Shown one piece after another: positions 16,801-28,800 of a stretch of 35,851 bases of DNA. This DNA comes from Mnemiopsis leidyi (Eukaryota; Ctenophora; Tentaculata; Lobata; Bolinopsidae), in assembly GCA_000226015.1 (NCBI GenBank), contig JH153388.1, positions 7,851 to 43,701 of the forward strand. The letters are read 5' to 3'. How positions within the stretch are numbered: the stretch's first letter is position 1; the number at the start of each line of letters is the position of its first letter. The notes beneath the pieces are model-generated. The model did no database searches and was not told the DNA's origin. It saw only the letters and a list, made by a program, of their open reading frames with translations. The position numbers were made by a program, and so were the translations under genes.

Positions 16801-19800
16801 NNNNNNNNNNNNNNNNNNNNNNNNNNNNNNNNNNNNNNNNNNNNNNNNNNNNNNNNNNNNNNNNNNNNNNNNNNNNNNNNNNNNNNNNNNNNNNNNNNNN
16901 NNNNNNNNNNNNNNNNNNNNNNNNNNNNNNNNNNNNNNNNNNNNNNNNNNNNNNNNNNNNNNNNNNNNNNNNNNNNNNNNNNNNNNNNNNNNNNNNNNNN
17001 NNNNNNNNNNNNNNNNNNNNNNNNNNNNNNNNNNNNNNNNNNNNNNNNNNNNNNNNNNNNNNNNNNNNNNNNNNNNNNNNNNNNNNNNNNNNNNNNNNNN
17101 NNNNNNNNNNNNNNNNNNNNNNNNNNNNNNNNNNNNNNNNNNNNNNNNNNNNNNNNNNNNNNNNNNNNNNNNNNNNNNNNNNNNNNNNNNNNNNNNNNNN
17201 NNNNNNNNNNNNNNNNNNNNNNNNNNNNNNNNNNNNNNNNNNNNNNNNNNNNNNNNNNNNNNNNNNNNNNNNNNNNNNNNNNNNNNNNNNNNNNNNNNNN
17301 NNNNNNNNNNNNNNNNNNNNNNNNNNNNNNNNNNNNNNNNNNNNNNNNNNNNNNNNNNNNNNNNNNNNNNNNNNNNNNNNNNNNNNNNNNNNNNNNNNNN
17401 NNNNNNNNNNNNNNNNNNNNNNNNNNNNNNNNNNNNNNNNNNNNNNNNNNNNNNNNNNNNNNNNNNNNNNNNNNNNNNNNNNNNNNTCTTCTCTATCTAG
17501 CTGTTAACTCGATCTTCTCTCTCAGCTGTGAACTGATCTTCTCTCCCAGCTGTTAACTGATCTTCTCTCCCAGCTGTTAACGGAGGTCTAAGTGCCTGGG
17601 AACCCTGGTCTGCCTGTGTAGGTGTCGGGTGTGGAGTTGGACAGAGGTCCCGTACTCGTCAATGTAACAGTCCCACACCGTCCAGTAACGGGGTGGACTG
17701 TATCGGAGATTTGGAGGAGAAGGAGGACTGTAATATCCCGTGTAGAAGTAAGTCTTACTTCAATGTTCTTCTTTTTTGAACCAGTTTGAAGGTTGTAATG
17801 ATTTGATTGTCAAAGTTTAGGCACCAAACGTCACTCACGCTGCAATTTATGTGGCGCGAACATTTTTAATCAGATTTTGGTGATATTGTTTTTTGGACAC
17901 AAGCAATTCATTCGACCATACGCTGAACTCCTTCTTAAAATTAACCACCCAGGTGAGTGGTCAGACTACACTCAGTGGAGTGAGTGTTCTGCGGACTGTG
18001 GCGGAGGTTTCCAGTCCAGGACCAGAGTTTGTATCACCCAGGGTAACAACGGAACTTGTACTGCTCCAGGTAAGTTGTTTTCTTTCAACGTTTAGACTTA
18101 ACAAAGTGTCGAGCGCAACCTGAGATCGCAACTTGCCATAATTCACACATGCCATGGCAACTCGCCAACTTATCATAAACTCCAACGCTGCAGGAAGCGG
18201 AACAGAAGTGAGAAGTTGCAACACTAAACCCTGCTCTGTTAACGGTCAGTGGTCTGCCTGGACTTCCTGGTCCGACTGTTCGGTAACATGCGGTGAGGGG
18301 GTAAGGACCCGGACTAAAACCTGTGATAACCCTGCCCCTGCTGCTGGTGGCAACTACTGTGAGGGTGACGGTGTTGAGACCAAGCCTTGCTCAGGTGCAT
18401 AACGATAAATTATAAGAGAATAAGTTTAGGAACACCTCAATTGTTTCAAATCATGGATTACAGCTCACGAGACTAGATTTGGATGTCGTGCACGTACGTT
18501 CTCCTCCCTAATCCTAACCCTTCTCTCCCAGGACCAGTGTGCCCAACACACGGAAAGTTCGGGGAGTGGTCAGGCTGGTCCAGCTGCTCGGTAGACTGTG
18601 GTCGAGGAGTCAAGTCTAGAGAACGGGAGTGCGACAACCCTGCTCCTAGTGATGGTGGTCGTGACTGTGAGGGATCCTCTATGGAGTTTGCTGAATGTAT
18701 CAAGCCTGCTTGTGATGGTAAGATCGTTTTTAGACTATAGTACATTCATTGGGAAATCCTTGTGACAAGGATTTCCCAAATAAAAGTTTGATCTGACCAA
18801 TTATCAGTATATGACGACATTGTCAAGGTTTCTACTGTGATGATATAAAAATGCTAGTTTATCTCACTGTACATTCTCCTCAGAGGAAGGCAAGTTTACA
18901 GAGTGGAACAGCTGGTCCGAGTGCTCTGCTGATTGTGGGGCCGGAACTCAATCTCGTACTCGGGAGTGTGTCAGCAAGAGGAAGAGGAGAGTGGAGTCTG
19001 TCACCTGTACCGGACCTCTTTCTCAAGTCAGGGTGAGTACTAAGTGCAGCTGGGTGTAAGAAGGGATCAGTGTTTTGAGAATTGGTATAAAAGTGTGATG
19101 ATTAATTTAACGATCCATCGCCATGGAAACTGTATTGTTCAACAACATGTTCATTATGTCACGTGACTACAGGTGTGTGATAAACAATGTGTCGAGATCA
19201 CATCTCCTCCGGAAAGTATCTCCGTAAACAAAGGGGAGACTGCAACTCTTAACTGTGAAGTTTCTGATGGTGAGGTTATCTGGTTCAAGAACGGTGAAGA
19301 AGTACTTGAGGAAGAAAATATCAGGTGAGGCGCTTAACTTGAAAGTTCTTTGGGCTCACTTTAGTGTTGAAGTCTGTTTTTAAATGTTTGTTTTTGCCAG
19401 ACTTTTGAAACAGAACGAAGACTGATCACCACCCTAACGCACTTCAACAGAACCTAACAGTCCATCCTCCGACAGTTCCTAACACACAATCTACTCCCCC
19501 AGAATCTACTCCAGACAAGGCAGATCACGACTACAGATATCTGATCTAGTCAGATCAGACGAGGCTCAGTATACTTGTTCTGTTACTGTTGGTAACAAGA
19601 CTGACAGAGCCACCGCTACTATCACAGGTCAGTGTACTCTGCGTTGAGAGAAAATATAGTAATGTTTGATCTCAATTTAAAATTTTGACCATCACATTGG
19701 GCTTCAAATTTAAATTTTTGTTAAACTTACATGAAGTAACTAACTAAACCTGCCCAGTGCTGGAGCTGCCGGAGATAACCTTCATGTCAGAAGAACAGCG

Positions 19801-22800
19801 AGTAAGAGAGGGAGACAGTGTCACTATCGAGTGTGTAGCTCGAGGTGTACCCGCTCCTGGGGTTTCCATTACCAAGTATGAAGATCTCCAAGTTACACCC
19901 ACTCCTAAAGACCCTGAGGATAACAGAACATCCGAGGTAAGCTTTACATCCGAGGTAAGCTGGGTCTGGCGTTACAAAGTGTCGCGTAGGCTTGAGAAGG
20001 TAAGGCAAAATTTCATAATGATGGACGAAAGTTAGGATTCCTGCCCCAATGTAGTGCCCCAAGACGTCCCAACGCCCCTCTAACAGCCCGTAGTACGCAT
20101 GTAAAACCCAGGTCAAGGAAACTCTGAAGATTCTGTACATGACACCCGAAGACGAGGGGGAGTACGTGTGTACCGCTGCTAACGACCGTGGTGTCGAGGA
20201 GAAGAGCACTGCTGTGATTCTGGGTGAGCCGACTGTATTTTTATCTGTTTCTCCTTGATGGTTTTGCCAATTTCTGGTATGAGATATACCCTGTGACTTT
20301 AGAATACTCTCTCAGATAGTTTCTTAGCAAACACCATGAAGAATCAAATTCTGAATTTTCAAAACGAGATGAAATAAGCCAAACTCTCTTTAAAGAAACA
20401 AGGTTCTCGACATCACACCCATTCCAGTTGTTGATGGAAGTTGGAGTGCCTGGTCGGACTACTCCGAGTGTAACGTGGACTGTGGTACCGGAACCAGAGC
20501 CAGAACCAGGACTTGTAGTGACCCGTCTCCTAGGAACGGGGGAGATTCTTGTCCTGGCAGTGATATAGAGACTTCACCCTGTACTCTTGACCCTTGTGAC
20601 TTTGGTAAGTTAGATCAGACTTGAAATTTTTTTAATAGAGTAGTAGCCTGACTTGAAGAATAAGTTTGATGAAATAAGTTCCTGAAAGCTATTTTACAAA
20701 TTTTAATTTGGGCAGTGTTATAACTCCGTGTCATAGTAAGAATCCCTAACTCCAAAACAAAAAAGTCCACTGTAACCCCCTCCCTAGCCCCCGTGTTCGT
20801 GGTAAAACCGACCAACCTCCGAGTGACGGCCGGAGAGAGGGTAGAGATACCTGTTGTGGTTAACGCCCAACCTGCTGCTGAGGTGTTCTGGTTAACTCCT
20901 GGTGGTCCTGCTGAGATGTTGGAGGGATTCCAGGTACGTGATGATCGTTTTAGTGTTTGTTTTCGTATCTTTAATCGACCCGTTCATAAAGCTCATCGAT
21001 TAATCATTGATTTGTAAATTGGAGTTTGCCTGGTTAGGGTTTATATTTCATAAGATTATCAATATTCCCGTGGGTCGCACATCTTTTTCACCTGTTCAAC
21101 TTATTTGTCTGTTTTTGTATCTACTTGTAACTGTTTATCTGGCGTCGTGCTGGGACAAATAGTCAAATACTGTCACGTGTCAAAGCAAAATTATGCGATA
21201 CCTCCCCACCAATACCGTTGATGACTAACGAACCCCGTTCTGACAAGGTGATACCCGAGAACACGACCCTGGTTATCGAGGAAGCAGATCTAAGGGACAG
21301 TGGGGTGTACAAGGTGCTCGCTAGTAACGACGAGGGTGTAGCCGAGTATGCTTTCACCGTTATTGTCGGTAAGAAGTCGCAAAATCATGTGGTAGAACTG
21401 AGAACTTGTAAAATTATGTATTTCATTGTGTATTTTTCCATCTAATTAGCCCGATTGATGGCAAGGCAGTGTTGTTTCAAGCCATTCTGATTCTCGTTAC
21501 CGTATAGAAGTATAGTTGAGGGTTTGGAAAAGCACCATAAATTCAACGGTTCGATTTCACATCAAATTACGTTCATCTGGAATTTAGCTGCATTGAAAAC
21601 TGGTCCTTAATTAAATATCTTATTTACGTTAAGACCGGGTCGAAATTGCAGCCCATATTTCGGCTCCCACATTTATAAGTAAACCTCTTGATTAATTCGA
21701 ACGTTTTTCTCCATTTCACGAATATCTGTTTACCTTAAAGTTTAAGTTAGGCGCGTTAGTCTATACTATAATGAACATCTTTTTGCTGCCTTCTACTTTT
21801 TCACTCTTTTCAGGCTTGCCTTGTTCGCAGGTACTCCGTGCTCTTAAAGTTTCTTTGTCTTCTTAATTATAAATACTCGAATTTAATCATCAACTTAAGA
21901 CAGGTTTACAAATCATTACTCTTTGCACGAACCACAATGTACACGTGCTTTTAAACGTGAAAATTTTTTGCCGCTGTCTTTGTTTTTCCATTCTAAATAT
22001 TTGCTCCAACTTATGATCAAATCCAAACTATTTCTTGACCCGTGCAACTGCGCCGGTTATTACTCATTCAATGAACAATAATAGAGCTGCAGTACTTAAA
22101 CCCGCACCCACAACTCCTTTATTCATTCTGCTGACAACGCTAAGAAGATGAAGTTGTTCCTGGCTCTACTCATACTAGGCTGCCACCTGACTGAGGCTTC
22201 CCGGACCCGAGGTGCGTCCTGGACCCCGGCCACCTGGACTCCGCCCTGGAATACGAACTGGTCAGAAGGAACTGGGGGTTGGGTAACTGATTGCTGGTCT
22301 GGAATGACTGGTTGGTACACTGATTGGGGCTGGGGCACCACTGATTGGGGCTGGGGCACCACTGATTGGGGCACCACTGATTGGGGCTGGGGCACCACTG
22401 ATTGGATTTGGGGGACTACTTCTCCCCCTACGGACGACTATGTGACTGGCGAAGGGGACTACTATTGCCACGGCCATGGTAACGGCCATATCCCCTGGTA
22501 CTGGGTGTGTGACGGTATCATAGACTGTCCTTACGAAGACGACGAAGCTGGATGTGACGCCACTCCTTCTACTCCTTCTACACCTGATGATTTCTACTGC
22601 TACGACGGATCGGTTATCCCTGAAAACTGGGTGTGTGATCACATATCGGATTGCGAGTACGGGGAGGACGAGGCAGGGTGTGGTGGTGAGTGGGAGACCA
22701 AGACTCCCTACCCCTGGAGCTGGTACTCGGAGTACCCGACCTACATCCCTGATGACGAGCATATCTTCTACTTCCTTCACCGTGTCGCTCATGCTATCTA

Positions 22801-25800
22801 CAACTACATCTACTACTACTGCTATTGGTTCTAGAGGATAGACTTGGTGGTGTCTGTGAAGTCCTGTCGAGTGTTCGGGACTTTGATTTTTTTCATGGTT
22901 TTGAAATTTTCCATATTCTTTCCGAAGTGACCAATTGTGTTATTTCAACTTGCATTCAAAAATTGCTTTATTCGTTTATTTGCAACCCCCAAGAAAATGA
23001 CAATGTGTAACGGATAAAAAAGCTATTTCTTAGAACAAAACTTAATTTGACACCAAATTATTTTGTTTGACAGTGAAACACACAAATTCTTGAATGTTAA
23101 CTTCGTTTACATCCAAGCAAACAAAACGAGTATACCGCTGTAAAAATTGAAAAAGGAGAAATAAAAATTTATAAACTAGCAATAAAAATAAAAAATCTTA
23201 CTAAACCTACCGTTCTACTTTACATCGATTTGAATCCAGAAAAGTACTTTTAGTTTTATATCTCTCATTATATCTGAACTCTTCTTTTGTTAATATTCTT
23301 CATAATAGCAAACTTATACAGTTAAAGTTATCAATTGAAAACTTTACCCATGATGGTCAAATAAGCAATAAGCATGAATAGAAAGCGAAGATTTCTTTCA
23401 GTTTTAAAATTAAAACATGACCGGACACCCAAAACCCTCAAATAATTGACTTTTTAGAAAACTTTAAAAGACTTTCAGAGTGTTAAGGAATACTGGTACT
23501 TTTCGGTGCTCAAACTATGAAGATTTAGTTTGTCTTATACCATATTACTCCCAAGAGTTTCTTCTCACACGTTGTCGATGATAACACTGCGACTATAACC
23601 AATAATTGAATAATTGAGTGTGACGAGAAAGTTTGATTAATAAAAAATCAATTAATATAAAGGTACATCATATAAATCGTCAAAGCTATTACTGCAAGAC
23701 GACATTGGTAGTCAGTGGCATTGTGAAATAACTGATCTAAAGTATAAACGGATCTTCCGTTGGATGGGCATGATTCTGAGGAATGCAACAGGCGAATTTT
23801 CGGGCAGGCAATCAAATGAATAGATGAATTTTCAAGAACGAAGGTAACGTGAAATCGTATTCGATTCATCTTCAAATCATCATGACGGCTTTGTTATGTC
23901 AGAAGATTTGTGCTGCGTACGTTGATGATAAACGAGAAATGCCCATTTCGTTTCGAACACGCGGTTGGCCCTTGGATTTGACAAAGTTGGGAAATTAACT
24001 TAACCACCTAGTGCATTCTGCGACTGGTGAACGGAAGATTGTCAACATGTCGAGGTGATCGGAGCCTTATTATCTTATGATTAGTGGCCATGTAAAATAA
24101 CTGTTCTGAGATTTTGTCTCACTTTTTTCTCTTCTTGTGAGAAGTCGTCTCGAAGTTTTTATGGATAATTATTGACAAAAAACATGTATATTTAATATGT
24201 CCCAGCGCATTTTTAAGGATATATGCGGTGAAGCCGTAAAGGGGCTCTGAATCGACCAGCTCACCATTTTCAAAATTTTTAAATCATTACGGGTCACGGA
24301 TAAAGCTTAAGATCAAATTCTAGAAATTCAGATTTAGATGTTAGAATAAGGATCTGGAGCTTAGCCGAAACTTGACCTTTCGGTTTAACAGTCCACGCAT
24401 AGTGATTAATCATCTTTACATTCTTTTATTTCATGAATAAGTACCTCTATTTGAAATAATGTTGAGTAGACGTTTTATTCATTTAGGACGAATGATTATT
24501 TTAGTATTGTATGCAGCTCAACACATTTCCATCTATTTTTTGCAGTCCTCAGCTCAGATTTCAAACTTTTTGTCATAAATCAGATGAGCTTTGGTTGAGA
24601 TTGATGTACATAAACTACTAAAGCACATAATCAAAGACGTGGGGTTAGACAAAGGTGGTAAATTTAAGCAAAGACATTTCTCACACAAGTTCTAAAGCCT
24701 AAGTTTAACACATGAATTAACCTGACACATACTGCAATACTAAAAGTAAAGGCATAAGCAATAAAAAATGCATGATTAAATCCGATCTAAATTCAAATTG
24801 AATAAGAAATTTATCATCAAACTTTATCTAAATTAAATAAAAAATAATAATTTCACTTTATCTTAATTTAATGAGAATTCAAAACTAACAAGTCTTTGTT
24901 CCAGAGGGTAAAGGTCCAGTGTTTGTATCTGGTCTACAGAACGTCACCGTTACCACGGGTACAGCGTTACAGATGACTGTAACCTCCACCGGCAACCCTC
25001 TGCCAAGGATCGAGTTCTACAGGACCCTCCAAGGTAAATAATGATTCACGGTATCTGACATATATATTTATATATTCATATCTCCTAAAGAGCTAATCAG
25101 TCCTGCATGATTTAAAACTTTAGCAGCATTTTTGTAAATTAGTAGCATATTTTTCAACCCAGATGATACTTCATGAGTCCTCACTGTCAATCCATAACAA
25201 TAAGGAGAGCAAAGGTCTTATCTGAATTAGATTCTCCTCGCCCGCCCCCCCCCCCCGCCCCCCTCAAGGTTGATTCAAGAATCTCACTAAATTACAGGGG
25301 TTCCAGTGAAGCTGTCAGCCCAAACAATGACGCGTCGCAGTGACCTGATAGGATCCAGATACAGTATCAGTGTAGTATCTCTGTCTGATGAGGGAGAGTA
25401 TTTCGCCACTGCTGACAATGAGTATGGTACAGCAGTAACAAAGGGATACGTTAAAGTTGTTCAAGGTTTGTTGCTTTCTAGTGAAATATCAAATCTCAAA
25501 AGATGTGATAAATATCGTTTATCAAGAACCGATTCTGCATTGACTGTACCTGTATTAACTGGACAGAATTTGACTTTAAAACACCGTTTCCCTTTCTCAC
25601 ACCTGACTACTTCAGACGTGGTACCAGCTCAAGTCAGTATCCTGGTTCCCAACCCTCTGAAGGTTATCTACGGAGACGAAGTTAGGATACCAGTAGAAGT
25701 TTCTGGTGTTCCTACTCCCACTATCTACTGGGATACTCCGGCTGGAGAGGTATAGTTTTACTTCACAATATTCTTATCTCGACTGTTGGGATAAGCGAAT

Positions 25801-28800
25801 TTATAAATTGATTGATTTAGATTTCCCTTCAAATTCCTCTCTACCCCTAGATCTCTATAAGAACTTTAGCAATCTCTCTAACTTACTTATATTTCTCTAA
25901 ACTACCCCACTTCCTGCAGGTGGTGGAGAAGGATGATGGAAGTCTGGTGATCCCCTTCGTTCTTCCCGAACACGAGGGAGTGTACACCATATCCGCTAAC
26001 AACACTGCTGACGGGGAACCGGAAACTGAATCTATTCGGCTTGTTATCGGTAAATTACTGCTTGCTAAGATACCATACTTCTATCAGCATAGGAGGATTT
26101 AACCCCTTCCTCCCCAAACAATAGTTGTTCTACATCTAGATTATATTGAGTTTCATATCTATCTTTATATTTCATTATTGTTGTGACAACCAGCACTCTC
26201 CCTAGTCGGTAGAAGACCCGAGTTTGTAGAGGTCCCCGAAGACCAGGAGATAGTACGAAACGAAGATCTAACTCTGAGAATGAGGGTGGTGGGGCTACCG
26301 CTACCTTCTCTGTCTCTAACTGGTCCTAACGGGGAGAACATTCCTCTTAGTCTTCAGCTTGATGAGGAAAATGATGCGGTTATAGGTTAGGGAGACTTTA
26401 CTTTAAGTTGTAGCTTTATTGTCCCTATTTTTACTTCATACTTTATCAGTGAGGTATATAAAAATTAATTTACATTGTATTCTCTGAACTATTTACATAT
26501 AGTTTCTGTGCACTATACATTATACTTTGTATACATTCATTCAATCTACAATGAATACATTTAGTTAATTTACATGACACTGTATTTACATTATGTATTC
26601 ACTATACACCAAGCCAATAAACAATTTTATCCAGGTCAAGCTGACATAGACACCTCCCTCCTGGACAACAGCGGAGTCTACACACTGACAGCGGAAAACC
26701 AGCACGGTGAAGCAGAGGAAGAAGTTGAGATAACCATCCTCTCCGACACGAGCGGGCCCAAGTTCAACTCCAGCGTGTACTCTCTACAACTGTTCCACGG
26801 TCAGAGTGGAAGCATCAGACTGGGAGTGTCCGGGAAGCCTTTACCGATAATAACGGTACAGCCGGCTAGGGACAATGTGGAGGTAGACGGAGATGTTGTT
26901 TCCTTCAGGAGAGTTACTCCTGAGTCTGGTGAGTGAAAGTTTTATTCTCGGAAGAGAGATTGATACCATTTTAAACCACCCAGCCGATTCTTAAATGGCT
27001 AAAATTATTTAGCCCCATCTGTGTCCACCTAAAGTTTTTTCGTCTAATGGTTGAATCTAGCTTATTGACGTTCCAACACCCCTTAGAATCTAGACCCTCC
27101 CATCTTATAACAGTAACAACACCAGGTGGAGTTTACACGGTTACCGCTACTAACGAAGAGGGAACTGATATCGCAGTTATAGTTCTGGATATTGTAGGAC
27201 AGTCACCTCAGTTCTTGGGATCCTTCAATAACCTCACTTTGCCTCATCTTACTCCACACTTGATTAGAGGTAGATCCTATACAGTGGTAATCTATTTCTC
27301 ATTTCTGATCTTAGCTGACTTAGTTCATCTAACTTTTTTAATTTTCCTTTTGATTCATTTCATTAATTCGTAAAGGTGACACTATAAAATGACGATTGCT
27401 TCTTGATGACCTATCATCCAGTACCTTTTCCACTTTCAACAATGACTTACATTATCTCTTCGTAGTTTCTGCGTTTGGACTCCCAGCTCCGGAAATGAAG
27501 ATCTCAAGAGTAACGGAGGAAAGTGAGATCGTGTTTAAACCGAGAGTTGTAACTACGGGAACCACATCAACTGCTAGCTTTACTCTCAGGAACCCCGAGG
27601 TTTATAGTGAAACTTTTAATCATTCGGCTTGTATAGTGTTTGATCAATCAATGTCTATATTTAATGGTCAGTTAACAATTGGCGAATTCGGCGCCTTCAC
27701 CAGCTTTACTTTGACCATTATTTAGTCACACAAACTTACAAATGTGGTGTTGCAGGTGTCTGATAGCGGCTGGTACAAGGTCACAGCTTCTAATGAATAC
27801 GGTGTTAACACCACATCTGCGTATCTAGAGTTTACTACTGGTATGTGCAATACTGTTTCAGAGCATTTTCAGTCTTCTATTTGCAGTTAAGTTTTACAGC
27901 ATACTTAGTTGAGTTTTAAACACTTTTCGAGGACTAGTTTATGTTAATTGCAATAACGCCAATGACAGACTTGAACTCTAACATTATTTCATCAACCCAA
28001 CTGACCTTAACCTAACTGACAACTGACTCACAGTGAACATAGCCCCGACAATCCACGACTGTCCGGCGTTCCTAACGACCCGACACGGCGACAAACTGAC
28101 CCTGACGCCGACAGTGTACGGCCACCCCGCCCCGACAAAAACCTGGACATACCACCTGGTGGAGGTGACAAGTAACAGCTCAGTGCTGAACGTGACAGAC
28201 TCGGCCACACCCGGGGATAGTGGGGTCTACTCTCTCAGAGCTAGCAATGTTGTCGGGAACGCTTTTTGTAAAATTATCGTTAGGATTGGTTAGTTGTTTG
28301 AAGAACAGATACTTAGTTCTTGAATAGCTTATATGTGGAACTTTACCTCGAATTACATCATTAGTATTGTATTGCTGAAAGCTACATTAGTATGTAATTG
28401 TAATTATTTAGCTCTGACGACTTAACCTTTAATCCAACAAACCATGATATAATTTTATAAAATCATTCAATTAACAACAAAGTCTTGTATTGTAATTACT
28501 CTTCGCATCAGTCTGAACCAAACTGCTGACATGATGAGAGGAGTATCACTACATTATACGAAATTAGTTTTTCTAACATCAATCCTCCTCAGTATCAGTT
28601 GAGCCGGAGTTTGTGTTCGGTATCCAGGATGCTATTATTAACCAGGGAGAGGACCACCAAGTTACATTTGAAGTTTCCGGTAAGTTGTTCTCACACCACC
28701 TTCCCTAAGCTTATATCAGCCCCAAATTTGACGAGTGATATCAGACAGATGTTCAGTGTTATTTGAAACACTCACTGAGTCACTGACATCTATCAACCTC

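Noticed and set aside
21150-21247. An earlier acceptor for the second Ig7 exon
   Set aside because: The AGs at 21150 and in TCAAAG give the wrong phase; only AAG|GTG before 21248 keeps phase 0 and the Ig pattern.
22262-22792. Minus-strand open frame opposite the nested gene
   Set aside because: It is a mirror of the repeat-rich coding strand, without a signal peptide or domain; the plus-strand frame has both.
23745-23875. Non-LTR reverse transcriptase relic in the large intron
   Set aside because: Only [12 protein letters not shown] resembles the known C-terminal motif and the frame stops soon after; too little to annotate as an element.
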